From positions 1 through 35,912 of the forward strand of contig JACRPT010000097.1 in assembly GCA_016223045.1 (NCBI GenBank): a stretch of 35,912 nucleotides of DNA, in the 5' to 3' direction. Positions 1 to 12,904 of the stretch are shown piece by piece. This stretch comes from Candidatus Eiseniibacteriota bacterium (lineage in GTDB: Bacteria > Eisenbacteria > RBG-16-71-46). Positions within the stretch are counted from its first letter, which is position 1, and the number at the start of each line of letters is the position of its first letter. Under the pieces are notes generated by a model. It was given only the letters and a program-made list of their open reading frames with translations, was not told the DNA's origin and ran no database searches. The position numbers and the translations under genes were made by a program.

Positions 1-209
1 GGTTGCAGAAACGAAACAAAGCAAGGGCGTTGCATGAGCGCGAAAATAGCAGCCCGCGCTGCCGACCGGCCACCACCGGCCGAACCCCCGGAAATCAGGG
101 CTCAGAACGCGGCGGGCTCAGGGGGCTTCCGAAACTGCTGCGCGATCGGCGCGGGTGGGGAGGGGCGCCGGAGGCGCGCCCGGGAGGGAGCCCGGACGCG
201 CGCGATCCA

Positions 210-238
210 TTGCCTGCGTGCGGCGCGTGTGCTACCTG
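210..238 (+). promoter_or_regulatory. putative sigma70-type promoter TTGCCT-N17-TACCTG upstream of the histidine kinase
   Basis: TTGCCT at 210-215 and TACCTG at 233-238, 17-bp spacer, -10 preceded by TGC; gene start at 281. Confidence 0.35.
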
Positions 239-280
239 TCATCCCGCACACGGAATCCCGCCCGCGGAGGGTCGTTCATC

Positions 281-1390
281 ATGCGCAGTGAAGCCCCGGG
301 CCGCACGGTGGAACCGGAGGCGCCGCCCCGGCCGTTCTCCTGGCCCATCCAGGTGCTCGATGCGCTCGAGCAGGGGGTGGTCGCGCTCGACCGCGAGCGG
401 CGCGTCACCTACAACAACCGCCGCATCGAGGAGCTGCTCGGCGTCGAGCCGGGTGCGCTGCTGGGCCTGCCCGGGGGGAGGGTGTTTCCGGGCGCCGATG
501 CCCGCTGGCTGAAGGGCGCCTCGCGCGAGCCGCGGGACTTCCGGCTGGAGGCCGAGGGCCGGCAGGTCACGCTCAAGGCCGAGTCCCTGCCGCTGCGCGA
601 CGACGACGGCGACCTGGCGGGCTCGGTCGTGCTGGCCGAGGCGATCTCCGAGACCGAAGAGGGCGAGTTCCAGAAGAAGATCGACCGCCTGGTTTCGCTG
701 GGCGAGCTGTCGGCCTACGTGGCCCACGAGATCCGCAACCCGCTGACCGGGATCCGCACCACGGTCCAGTTCGTCGGCTCCAAGCTCAAGCCCAACGATG
801 CCCGGCGGGAAGACCTCGAGGACGTCATCAAGGAGCTCGACCGCATCGAGCAGATCATCACCGGGCTGCTGATGTTCGCCCGCCCGCCCGCCGCGCGGCC
901 GCAGCCCTGCGACGTAGGCCAGGTGCTGGACAAGACCCTGGACATGCTCGAGCTCCAGCTCGGGGACGCCCGGGTCAAGCTGTTCAAGGAGTACGCCGAG
1001 CTCGAGGACGAGATCCCGCAGGTCTACGCGGACCCCGACCTGACCCAGCAGGTGTTCCTGAACCTGTGCCTGAACGCCGTGCAGGCCATGCCGGAGGGAG
1101 GCGAACTGCACGTCGCGGTGGGCGTGCGGCGTTACCGCACGCGGCGCTCGGTGGTGGACGTGTCGTTCGGTGACACCGGGGTGGGGATCCCCAGGGACCT
1201 GATGGAGAAGATCTTCGACCCGTTCTTCACCACGCGTTCCATGGGGACCGGGCTCGGCCTTCCCATCTCGGTCCAGATCATGCGCGAGGCGGGAGGCGTC
1301 ATCACGGCGAAGAACAACCCGGGTGGCGGCGCCACGCTGCGGGTTTCCTTCCCGATCCCGGCCGAGCCGCCCGGCCGGCCCGAGGAGTAG
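281..1390 (+). CDS. cytosolic PAS-domain sensor histidine kinase (NtrB/AtoS-like)
   Basis: PAS-like N-terminus, H-box VAHEIRNPLTGIR, N-box FLNLCLNAVQAMPEGG, G-boxes GDTGVGIP and GTGLGLPI; ATG at 281 preceded by GGAGGG (ORF track opens earlier at 155). Confidence 0.9.
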   Translation: MRSEAPGRTVEPEAPPRPFSWPIQVLDALEQGVVALDRERRVTYNNRRIEELLGVEPGALLGLPGGRVFPGADARWLKGASREPRDFRLEAEGRQVTLKAESLPLRDDDGDLAGSVVLAEAISETEEGEFQKKIDRLVSLGELSAYVAHEIRNPLTGIRTTVQFVGSKLKPNDARREDLEDVIKELDRIEQIITGLLMFARPPAARPQPCDVGQVLDKTLDMLELQLGDARVKLFKEYAELEDEIPQVYADPDLTQQVFLNLCLNAVQAMPEGGELHVAVGVRRYRTRRSVVDVSFGDTGVGIPRDLMEKIFDPFFTTRSMGTGLGLPISVQIMREAGGVITAKNNPGGGATLRVSFPIPAEPPGRPEE

Positions 1391-1393
1391 CGC

Positions 1394-2767
<1,374 letters not shown>

Positions 2768-2979
2768 CACCCACAAGGAAGTGGACACCGATCCGGAATC
2801 TCCGTTCCGACAATCGCTTGTGCTCCTCGTGCCGCGTAATCCACCACGAATTTGACACTTACGGCGGTTCCTCACAGCCTTCTCCACAACCGCCGCGCCG
2901 GCTCGACCCCTTGAGCCGATTTTTCATCTCTTTCACTCACAACTGATTGCACCGTTCTGCCGTCACCAGTTCCGAGGTG

Positions 2980-2995
2980 TGGCACGCACCCTGCT
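2980..2995 (+). promoter_or_regulatory. sigma-54 (-24/-12) promoter match TGGCACG-cacc-CTGCT
   Basis: GG and GC elements separated by exactly 10 nt; 7/7 match to TGGCACG in the -24 element, one mismatch (C for T) in TTGCW. Confidence 0.6.
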
Positions 2996-3137
2996 TGGGT
3001 CACACGCGAGGCCACGTGGGGAGCTCGGGAGCTCCGCGTCGGGCCGAAGCGGCCGTGCCGTACGCGGCCAACACCAGTGTCCCAGCGACGAGTTGGGGAC
3101 TCTCCGAATCGGATCAAGACCGAGGAGGTGATTCGGA

Positions 3138-3206
3138 ATGGCGAAGAAGAAGGCTGCGAAGAAGAAGGCCACGAAGAAGAAGGGCGCTGCCAAGAAGAAG
3201 AAGTAA
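3138..3206 (+). CDS. 22-aa lysine/alanine-rich micro-protein MAKKKAAKKKATKKKGAAKKKK (H1 tail-like)
   Basis: Direct translation of ATG...TAA; GAGGAGG Shine-Dalgarno-like sequence at 3122-3128; all Lys codons are AAG. Confidence 0.65.
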   Translation: MAKKKAAKKKATKKKGAAKKKK

Positions 3207-3234
3207 GCAGGTCTCAGGACCTGGCACGTCCTCT

Positions 3235-3270
3235 GGGGATTGGTCGGCGCTCGAATGCCGACCAATCCCC
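3235..3270 (+). terminator. perfect 14-bp inverted repeat (hairpin) between micro-ORF and speD
   Basis: GGGGATTGGTCGGC-gctcgaat-GCCGACCAATCCCC; no downstream T-run. Confidence 0.6.
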
Positions 3271-3313
3271 GATTGCTGAACCCACCACGCATCGCGAGAA
3301 GGACCAACTGCCC

Positions 3314-3886
3314 ATGCGCGCTCCGGCTGGCGCCTCCACGAAACCCTCGAGCTTGTGGAAGGACCCCTGGCCCGGCAGTGGAGCGCTCTCCCGGCCGGCG
3401 TTGCCGGCCGCGGCTGCGCCCGTCGGAAGGATCTGTGAGGTGGGCTTCGGGCCGCACCTGGTCTTCGACGGCTACGGCTGCCCGGCGCGCCGCCTGGGCG
3501 ACCTGGGCCGGCTCTACGCCCTGCTCGACCGACTCCCCGACCAGATCAAGATGACCAAGATCATGCCGCCCTACGTGTTCCGACATGGTTCTCCGGACGG
3601 CGTGGCGGGGGGGCTGTCGGGCTTCGTGCTCATCGCGGAGAGCCATATCAGCATCCACACGTTCCCTGGCCGGCACTTCGTCAACGTCGACGTGTTCTCG
3701 TGCGAGAACTTCGACGTGGAGGCCGTGCTCGCCGCGCTCAAGCGCGCATTCGCGCCGCGGCGCGTCGAATGGAAGCTGCTCGACCGCGGCCGCGAGTTCC
3801 CCAAGAACATCGGCCCGTCTCGGACCGCGGTGCTGCAGGACCGTGTCGCGCTGGTGCGCGAGATGGGGCTGGAGGTTTCGCGCTAG
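3314..3886 (+). CDS. speD: S-adenosylmethionine decarboxylase proenzyme
   Basis: GFGPHLVFDGYGC and IAESHISIHTFPGRHFVNVDVFSC, with the Glu-Ser processing site of prokaryotic AdoMetDC; GAAGGA ahead of ATG 3314. Confidence 0.9.
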   Translation: MRAPAGASTKPSSLWKDPWPGSGALSRPALPAAAAPVGRICEVGFGPHLVFDGYGCPARRLGDLGRLYALLDRLPDQIKMTKIMPPYVFRHGSPDGVAGGLSGFVLIAESHISIHTFPGRHFVNVDVFSCENFDVEAVLAALKRAFAPRRVEWKLLDRGREFPKNIGPSRTAVLQDRVALVREMGLEVSR

Positions 3887-3917
3887 GGCTGGCCGTCTTC
3901 CTCCAGTTATCCAGCGG

Positions 3918-3943
3918 CGGCCCGTCCACGGAAGGACGGGCCG
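3918..3943 (+). terminator. hairpin downstream of speD
   Basis: CGGCCCGTCC-acggaa-GGACGGGCCG, 10-bp perfect stem. Confidence 0.5.
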
Positions 3944-3973
3944 TCCGCGCCCCGGCCGCCCCACCGTCCTCCG

Positions 3974-3982
3974 TGCTATAGT
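3974..3982 (+). promoter_or_regulatory. extended -10 element TGCTATAGT upstream of uvrA-like gene
   Basis: TG-C-TATAGT (5/6 to TATAAT) ~70 bp before the TTG start; no clear -35. Confidence 0.4.
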
Positions 3983-4052
3983 CCGGCGCTCACCGACCGC
4001 ACCGCGCCCGGCCCGGGCGCGGCGGCCCGCGATCCCTGCGCCCGAGGCACCG

Positions 4053-6872
<2,820 letters not shown>

Positions 6873-6903
6873 AACGCGGCCCGGGGCCGGGCAGACTCGA
6901 GCC

Positions 6904-8361
6904 ATGGCCGAGGAGAGGCCGGTCCCCGCCGGCGTCGTGCAGCTCGACGCCTACCGCTGGATGCTGCCGCGGGAAGGCGGCATGCGCGTGCCCGGCGTGC
7001 TCATCGCGAACCGCCCGCTGCTCGAGAAGATGCTCTCCGACCGGACCCTGGACCAGGTGAAGAACGCGGCGCACCTCCCGGGCATCCTCGAGGCCTCGAT
7101 CGCGATGCCCGATGCGCACTGGGGCTACGGCCTGCCGGTGGGGGGCGTGGTGGCCACGCATCCGGACGAGGGCGTGGTTTCCCCCGGCGCGGTGGGCTAC
7201 GACATCGGCTGCGGCGTGCGGCTGCTGCGCAGCCGGCTCACCCGCGCCGATCTGGAGCCCCATCTCGACGCGCTGGCCGACGCGCTCTACCGCGAGGTGC
7301 CGTGCGGCGTGGGCTCGTCGGGCGCGGTGCGCTGCAGCCTCCCCGAGCTCGACCAGGCGCTGCGCCAGGGCGCGCGCTGGGCGGTGGCGCGCGGGATGGG
7401 GCGGGCGAGCGACCTCGAGCACTGCGAGGAGGCCGGCGTGCTGGCCGACGCCGACCCGGACGCCGTGAGCCAGGCGGCACGGCTGCGCGGCAAGGACCAG
7501 CTCGGCACGCTCGGCTCCGGCAACCACTTCCTCGAGGTGCAGGAGGTCGAAGAGGTCTACGACGAGGACGGCGGGCGGGCGCTGGGGCTCGAGCCCGGCA
7601 CGGTCACCGTGATGATCCACTGCGGCTCGCGCGGGCTCGGCCACCAGGTCTGCACCGACCACGTGCGCGAGGTCGTGCACAGGCTCGCCGGCTGGGGCAT
7701 CTCGCTGCCCGACCGGCAGCTGGCCTGCGCGCCGCTCCGGAGCCCCGAGGCGCAGTCCTACCTCGCGGCGATGCGCGCCGCCGCGAACTTCGCCTGGGCC
7801 AACCGCCAGTGCATCGCGCACGGGGTGCGGCGCGCCTTCGAGCAGGTGCTGCGGCGCGGCGCCGACGACCTCGGGCTCGATCTGATCTATGACGTGGCGC
7901 ACAACATCGCGAAGTTCGAGACCCACCAGACCTCGGCGGGACGCGTGCGCTGCCTGGTGCACCGCAAGGGGGCCACGCGCTCGTACCCACCCGGTCACCC
8001 GGACGTGCCGGCGGCCTACCGCGCGGTCGGCCAGCCGGTGCTGGTGCCCGGCGACATGGGCCGCTACTCGTTCGTGCTGCTCGGCCGCCCGGGCGCGATG
8101 GCGCACGCGTTCGGCTCCTCGTGCCACGGCGCCGGCCGGCAGATGAGCCGCACCCAGGCGGTGCGCGAGACGCGCGGGCGCGACCTGGTGCAGGAGCTGC
8201 GGGCGCACGGCGTCATCGTGCGCTACGAGGGCCGCGACACGCTGCGCGAGGAGACCAGCGAGGCCTACAAGGACGTGGCCGAGGTGGTGCGAGTGGTGGA
8301 GGGCGCAGACCTGGCGAAGACGGTGGCGAAGCTCCGGCCCTTCGTCGTGGTGAAGGGCTGA
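6904..8361 (+). CDS. rtcB: RNA-splicing ligase RtcB
   Basis: MPDAHWGYGLPVGGV, GVVSPGAVGYDIGCGVR, GSGNHFLEVQ, HCGSRGLGHQV, DVAHNIAKFE. Confidence 0.95.
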   Translation: MAEERPVPAGVVQLDAYRWMLPREGGMRVPGVLIANRPLLEKMLSDRTLDQVKNAAHLPGILEASIAMPDAHWGYGLPVGGVVATHPDEGVVSPGAVGYDIGCGVRLLRSRLTRADLEPHLDALADALYREVPCGVGSSGAVRCSLPELDQALRQGARWAVARGMGRASDLEHCEEAGVLADADPDAVSQAARLRGKDQLGTLGSGNHFLEVQEVEEVYDEDGGRALGLEPGTVTVMIHCGSRGLGHQVCTDHVREVVHRLAGWGISLPDRQLACAPLRSPEAQSYLAAMRAAANFAWANRQCIAHGVRRAFEQVLRRGADDLGLDLIYDVAHNIAKFETHQTSAGRVRCLVHRKGATRSYPPGHPDVPAAYRAVGQPVLVPGDMGRYSFVLLGRPGAMAHAFGSSCHGAGRQMSRTQAVRETRGRDLVQELRAHGVIVRYEGRDTLREETSEAYKDVAEVVRVVEGADLAKTVAKLRPFVVVKG

Positions 8362-8482
8362 CGGGCGAGCGGGGTCCCGCCGCAGGCTGGCGGCGCCCGT
8401 CGCAACGCCGGCGATCCCCGGCCGACCCTCCGCGATGCGTCCTCATGGCGCGCCGGAGCGCGAGGGCCGGGGCGCCGCCGCC

Positions 8483-9388
8483 CTACGCCCCGGCCAGCTC
8501 CGCGGGGAGCGGGCGCTCGCGCGCCACCGTCGCGGCCTCGGTGGGGCCCAGCACGCCGTCCTCCACCACGACGCCGCGCAGCAGCTCCATCGGCACCAGC
8601 TCGAAGTACACGTTGCGCGGGCGCACGCCGGGGGCGGGCTCGGCCCACACCTCCGCGGGCGGCATCTCGGCGATGCGCAGCGCCGCGGTGGCGGCGGGCA
8701 GGAACTTGCGGCGCACCGCCAGCGCGTACACCGGCACCGAGTGCTCGCGCGCCGCGAGCGCGACGGCATAGGATCCCACCTTGTTGAGCACCCCGCGCTC
8801 GGTGACGGCGTCGGCGCCGAGCCACACCGCCGCGACCTGCGAGAGCAGCAGCGGAAGCGCGGCGTCCACCACCAGCCAGACCGGAATACCGGCCGCGGCG
8901 AGCGCGGCGGCGAGGGAGCGGCCTTCGAGGCCGGGACGGCCCTCGGCCAGCAGCGCCCGTGGCTCGCGTCCGGCCTGGTGCGCGCACAACAGCGCCGCGC
9001 GCACCGCGCCGCTCGCCGACAGCGTCGCGATCCAGCCGCCCCTGCAGTCGAGCAGCGCGGCTGCGGTGCGCGCCACCGCGGCCTGGGACGCCGCGAGGTC
9101 GGCGCGCTCGGCGGCGCACGAGCCGGCGAGCGAGTCGCGCAGCGCGGCGGGCGCGTCGCCGCGCGCCAGCCCCGAGTCCGCCACTTCCAGGGCGCGCGCT
9201 GCGAGCTGGTGGACGAGCGCGAGGGTGGGCTGCGCGGCCTGCGCCGCCCGCAGGCGCGCCAGCAGCGCGGCGCGCAGCGCGGGTGCGGAGGTCGAAGTGT
9301 CGGTGGCGGTCCAGCGCTCGAGCTCGCGGAGGAAGGCCAGCGCCACCTCGCCCGAACCCGAGGCCCGGTCCTCCGCGAAGCCGCTCAC
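8483..9388 (-). CDS. initiation factor 2B (eIF-2B alpha/beta/delta)-like protein
   Basis: GIPVWLVVDAALPLLLSQVAAVWLGADAVTERGVLNKVGSYAVALAAREHSVPVYALAVRRKF...NVYFELVP, typical of the IF-2B family. Confidence 0.75.
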   Translation of the reverse strand: MSGFAEDRASGSGEVALAFLRELERWTATDTSTSAPALRAALLARLRAAQAAQPTLALVHQLAARALEVADSGLARGDAPAALRDSLAGSCAAERADLAASQAAVARTAAALLDCRGGWIATLSASGAVRAALLCAHQAGREPRALLAEGRPGLEGRSLAAALAAAGIPVWLVVDAALPLLLSQVAAVWLGADAVTERGVLNKVGSYAVALAAREHSVPVYALAVRRKFLPAATAALRIAEMPPAEVWAEPAPGVRPRNVYFELVPMELLRGVVVEDGVLGPTEAATVARERPLPAELAGA

Positions 9389-9397
9389 GGGGCGCGC

Positions 9398-10150
9398 CTA
9401 CCTGCGCAGCAGGTTCTTGAGCCAGAGCACCGTGGTCTGGCGCCCCAGCTCGCCGAACGCCTCGGTGAGCGGGATCTCCTTCGGGCAGACCTCGACGCAG
9501 TTCTGCGCGTTGCCGCAGTCCACCAGGCCGCCGCGGCCCATGATGGCCTCGAGCCGCTCGTGCGCGTTCATCGCGCCGGTGGGGTGGGCGTTGAACAGGC
9601 GCACCTGGGCGATGGGGGCGGGGCCGAGGAACTCCGAGCGGCCGTTGTACTGCGGGCAGGCCTCCATGCAGCAGCCGCAGGTCATGCAGCGCGAGAACGC
9701 GTAGGACAGCTCGCGCTCGGTCTCGGCGATCCGGGGCCCGGGGCCCAGGTCGTAGGTGCCGTCGATCGGGATCCATGCCCGGACCCGCTTGAGCGCCTCG
9801 AACATCGGGGAGCGGTCCACGATCAGGTCGCGCACCACCGTGAACCGCGTGAGCGGCTCGAGCGTGATCACGCCCTCGGGAAGCCCGTCCACCAGCGCCG
9901 CGCAGCTCTGGCGCGGGGTGCCGTTCACGAGCATGGTGCAGGCGCCGCAGACCTCCTCCAGGCACGAGGCCTCCCACATCACGGGCGAGGTCTTCGCTCC
10001 CTGCTTCGTCACCGGGCGCTTGCGGATCTCCATCAGGCAGGAGATCACGTTCATCCCCGCTCGCCAGGGGATCGAGAACTCCTCCCAGCGCGGCGGTCCG
10101 GAGGGTCCGTCCTGGCGCTTGATGCGCAGCTCGATCGCGGTGCGGGGCAT
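9398..10150 (-). CDS. sdhB: succinate dehydrogenase/fumarate reductase iron-sulfur subunit
   Basis: 2Fe-2S CLEEVCGAC...C and ferredoxin motifs CMTCGCCMEACP, CVEVCPKEIP. Confidence 0.92.
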   Translation of the reverse strand: MPRTAIELRIKRQDGPSGPPRWEEFSIPWRAGMNVISCLMEIRKRPVTKQGAKTSPVMWEASCLEEVCGACTMLVNGTPRQSCAALVDGLPEGVITLEPLTRFTVVRDLIVDRSPMFEALKRVRAWIPIDGTYDLGPGPRIAETERELSYAFSRCMTCGCCMEACPQYNGRSEFLGPAPIAQVRLFNAHPTGAMNAHERLEAIMGRGGLVDCGNAQNCVEVCPKEIPLTEAFGELGRQTTVLWLKNLLRR

Positions 10151-10163
10151 CGCAGGCTCCGGG

Positions 10164-11978
10164 CTAGTCGTACTTGCGCTCGACCGGCGTGACGAGCGAC
10201 GTGTCCACCGGTTCGTCGTGGAACGAGGGGCCGTCGGGCGAGGACGTGGCGATGGTGGTCCTGAGCCAGCGCGCGTCGTCGCGCTTAGGCGCCGCGGGCT
10301 TGTAGTGCGAGCCCCGGCTCTCCTCGCGCCGCAGCGCGCCGAGCGTCACCACGCGCGCGAGCGCGAGCATCTTCTCGAGCTGGTTCAGGAACGACAGCGG
10401 TCCGTTCGCCCACGGGCTCTGGTCGAGCACCGCGGCGCGCTTCCAGCGCCCGGCCAGTTCGAGGATCTTCGCGTCGGTGGCCTGAAGCCGGTCGTTGTGA
10501 CGCACGATCGTGACGTTCTCGAGCATCGACTGACCGAGCTCCTCGGCGAGCACGTAGGCGTTCTCGTCCCCGCCGCGCTGCGCCAGCTCCGCGAAGCGCC
10601 GGGTCCAGCGCTGCTCGGACTCCTCGAACACCGAGGCCGCCACGTCGGCCGCGGCGGTCTTCTGATTGCGCGCCCAGGTCACCGCGGCCGGGCCGCCCAC
10701 CTGGCCGGCATAGATGCAGGAGAGCAGCGAGTTCGCGCCCAGCCGGTTGGCGCCATGGTACTGGTACTCGCACTCGCCCACCGCGTAGAGGCCCGGGATG
10801 TTGGTCATGTGGTTCTTCGGGCTCGCCAGGTCCAGGAACCCGTCCGCGGTGCGCTCGTAGTCCACCCACAGGCCGCCCATCGAGTAGTGGACGGCGGGGA
10901 AGATCTTCATCGGCGCCGTGTGCGGATCCTCGCCGGTGAACTTCTCGTAGATCTCGATGATCCCGCCGAGCTTGCGGTCGAGCTCCGCGCGCGGGATGTG
11001 GGTCAGGTCGAGGTAGACCATCATCTTCCCGTCCACGCCCAGCCCCTCCTCGACGCACACGCGGTGGATCTCGCGGCTCGCCACGTCGCGCGGCACCAGG
11101 TTCCCGTAGCGCGGGTACTTCTCCTCGAGGAAGTAGCTGCGCTCGGCCTCGGGGATATCCTGCGGGCGGCGCGGGTCGCCCTTCCGGCGCGGCACCCACA
11201 CCCGGCCGCCCTCGCCGCGGGCGGACTCGCTCATGAGCCGCAGCTTGTCCTCGCCCGGGATGGCGGTGGGATGGATCTGGATGAACTCGCCGTTCGCGTA
11301 CCAGGCGCCCTCGAGGTACGCGGAAGCCGTGGCCGAACCCGAGTTGATCGCGGAGTTGGTGGTGCGGCCGAACAGCAGGCCCGGGCCGCCGGTCGCCAGC
11401 ATCACCGCGTCGGCGCGGAAGGCCCTGGGCGTCATGCGGCGCTGGTCGAGCGCGACCAGGCCCACGCAGCGGCCCGCGCCGTCCCGGGCCATCCCCAGGT
11501 ACTCCCACTGCTCGTACTTGGTCACCAGCCCCGCGGCCTCGTGGCGGCGCACCTGCTCGTCGAGCGCGTAGAGCATCTGCTGCCCGGTGGTGGCGCCGGC
11601 GAACGCGGTGCGGTTGTAGAGCGTGCCGCCGAAGCGGCGGAAGTCGAGGAAGCCCTCGGCGGTGCGGTTGAACATCACGCCCATGCGGTCGAGCAGGTAG
11701 ATGATGCCGGGCGCGGCGTAGCACATCGCCCGGGCCGGCGGCTGGTGGGCGAGGAAGTCCCCGCCCTTCACGGTGTCGTAGAAGTGGATCTCGGGCGAGT
11801 CGTCCTCGCCCTTCACGTTCACCGCCCCGTTGATGCCGCCCTGCGCGCACACCGAGTGCGAGCGCTTGACCGGGACGATCGAGAACAGGTCCACGGGCAC
11901 GCCGGCCTCGGCGATCCGGATCGTGGCCATGAGGCCGGCGAGTCCGCCGCCCACCACGGCGATGCGGGGCTGCGCCAT
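10164..11978 (-). CDS. sdhA: succinate dehydrogenase flavoprotein subunit
   Basis: FAD-binding VVGGGLAGLMATIRIAEAG, HSVCAQGGINGA, HPTAIPG, MGGLWVDYERT, GANRLGANSLLSCIYAG. Confidence 0.95.
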   Translation of the reverse strand: MAQPRIAVVGGGLAGLMATIRIAEAGVPVDLFSIVPVKRSHSVCAQGGINGAVNVKGEDDSPEIHFYDTVKGGDFLAHQPPARAMCYAAPGIIYLLDRMGVMFNRTAEGFLDFRRFGGTLYNRTAFAGATTGQQMLYALDEQVRRHEAAGLVTKYEQWEYLGMARDGAGRCVGLVALDQRRMTPRAFRADAVMLATGGPGLLFGRTTNSAINSGSATASAYLEGAWYANGEFIQIHPTAIPGEDKLRLMSESARGEGGRVWVPRRKGDPRRPQDIPEAERSYFLEEKYPRYGNLVPRDVASREIHRVCVEEGLGVDGKMMVYLDLTHIPRAELDRKLGGIIEIYEKFTGEDPHTAPMKIFPAVHYSMGGLWVDYERTADGFLDLASPKNHMTNIPGLYAVGECEYQYHGANRLGANSLLSCIYAGQVGGPAAVTWARNQKTAAADVAASVFEESEQRWTRRFAELAQRGGDENAYVLAEELGQSMLENVTIVRHNDRLQATDAKILELAGRWKRAAVLDQSPWANGPLSFLNQLEKMLALARVVTLGALRREESRGSHYKPAAPKRDDARWLRTTIATSSPDGPSFHDEPVDTSLVTPVERKYD

Positions 11979-12691
11979 CAGCGGGTCCCTCCGGGGGGCG
12001 CCGGTGCGGGCAGCGGCGGGTGCTCCACGACCTTCGTCTCCGGCGCGCGCTCGAACAGGCGCACCGGCCGGTGGACGAAGGCCAGCAGGCTGTTGATCCC
12101 GACCAGCGAAAGGACCAGGAACACCGCGAGCCCGAGCCGCGCGACGTTGCGCTGGGCGCGCCGCCCGGTGGCGAGGCCCCAGTGGATGGCGAAGCCGAAC
12201 AGGCCGTTGCCGAAGTGGTAGGAGGCCGCGATGACGCCGAGCACGTAGAAGGCGAACAGGCCCGGGCTGCGCAGGTCGTCGCTCATCATGCCGAACAGGT
12301 CGGTCTCGCCGCGCATCACCTCGGGGGAGAGCCGCGTGGTCCAGACGTGGTAGAGGATGTAGGCGACCAGGAACAGGCCCGAGACGCGCTGGAGCAGGTA
12401 CATCCAGTTGTTCTGGTAGCGGTACTTCGCCGCGTTGGCCTGTCCGGTGGTGACGATGACGAGCCCGAGCACCATGTGGAAGAGGATGGGCAGCCCGATC
12501 CCGAAGACCTCGATGAGCACGACGTAGGGGATCTCGGCGAGATGTTCGGCGGCGCGGTTGAAGGCGTCCGGGCCCTGCACCGCGAACGAGTTCGTGAAGA
12601 AGTGCTCGAGCAGAAAGACGCCGACGGGGACCACGCCGGACAGCGAGTGCAGACGCCTGAGCGTGAAGTAGGTCCGATCCGAAACCGTCAT
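11978..12691 (-). CDS. sdhC: succinate dehydrogenase cytochrome b subunit (B. subtilis-type)
   Basis: Multi-TM LHSLSGVVPVGVFLLEHFFTNSFA...; TGATG overlap with sdhA start; ATG 12691. Confidence 0.85.
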   Translation of the reverse strand: MTVSDRTYFTLRRLHSLSGVVPVGVFLLEHFFTNSFAVQGPDAFNRAAEHLAEIPYVVLIEVFGIGLPILFHMVLGLVIVTTGQANAAKYRYQNNWMYLLQRVSGLFLVAYILYHVWTTRLSPEVMRGETDLFGMMSDDLRSPGLFAFYVLGVIAASYHFGNGLFGFAIHWGLATGRRAQRNVARLGLAVFLVLSLVGINSLLAFVHRPVRLFERAPETKVVEHPPLPAPAPPGGTR

Positions 12692-12731
12692 GAACGCGCG
12701 CCTCCTCCGGTCAGAGGGACAGAGCGCCGGC

Positions 12732-12740
12732 ACCTTACCA
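12732..12740 (-). promoter_or_regulatory. extended -10-like element TG-G-TAAGGT upstream of sdhC
   Basis: Minus-strand tggtaaggt ending ~40 nt from the sdhC ATG; weak -35. Confidence 0.3.
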
Positions 12741-12904
12741 GAACGCGCGCGCCGCTCCCAGGCCGGGCAGGCGCGCGCGCGGGATGAAATCGTAGCCCTC
12801 GCCCTGCTTCGGAAGGACCAGTGCAGCGGCGGAGCGCAGCCGCGGCGGCCGCGTTCGGCGAAGCGGCCGCGCCCGGGCGCGCCCGGGCGTCCGGACGCGG
12901 CAGG

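Noticed and set aside
3222-3237. Second TGGCACG sequence (ggcacgtcctctgg) as a sigma-54 promoter
   Set aside because: The -12 position has GG rather than GC and it lies just before the hairpin
3077-3313. N-terminal extension of speD (79 extra residues, EEEG-rich)
   Set aside because: The acidic stretch is just the out-of-frame translation of the Lys-rich micro-ORF; SpeD homology starts after ATG 3314
3585-4052. 156-residue N-terminal extension of UvrA in the ORF track
   Set aside because: Overlaps speD out of frame; UvrA homology begins near TTG 4053
8435-12221. Long plus-strand ORFs (585 aa and 821 aa) across the eIF-2B-like and sdh genes
   Set aside because: Antisense to well-supported sdhBA and eIF-2B-like genes; biased composition
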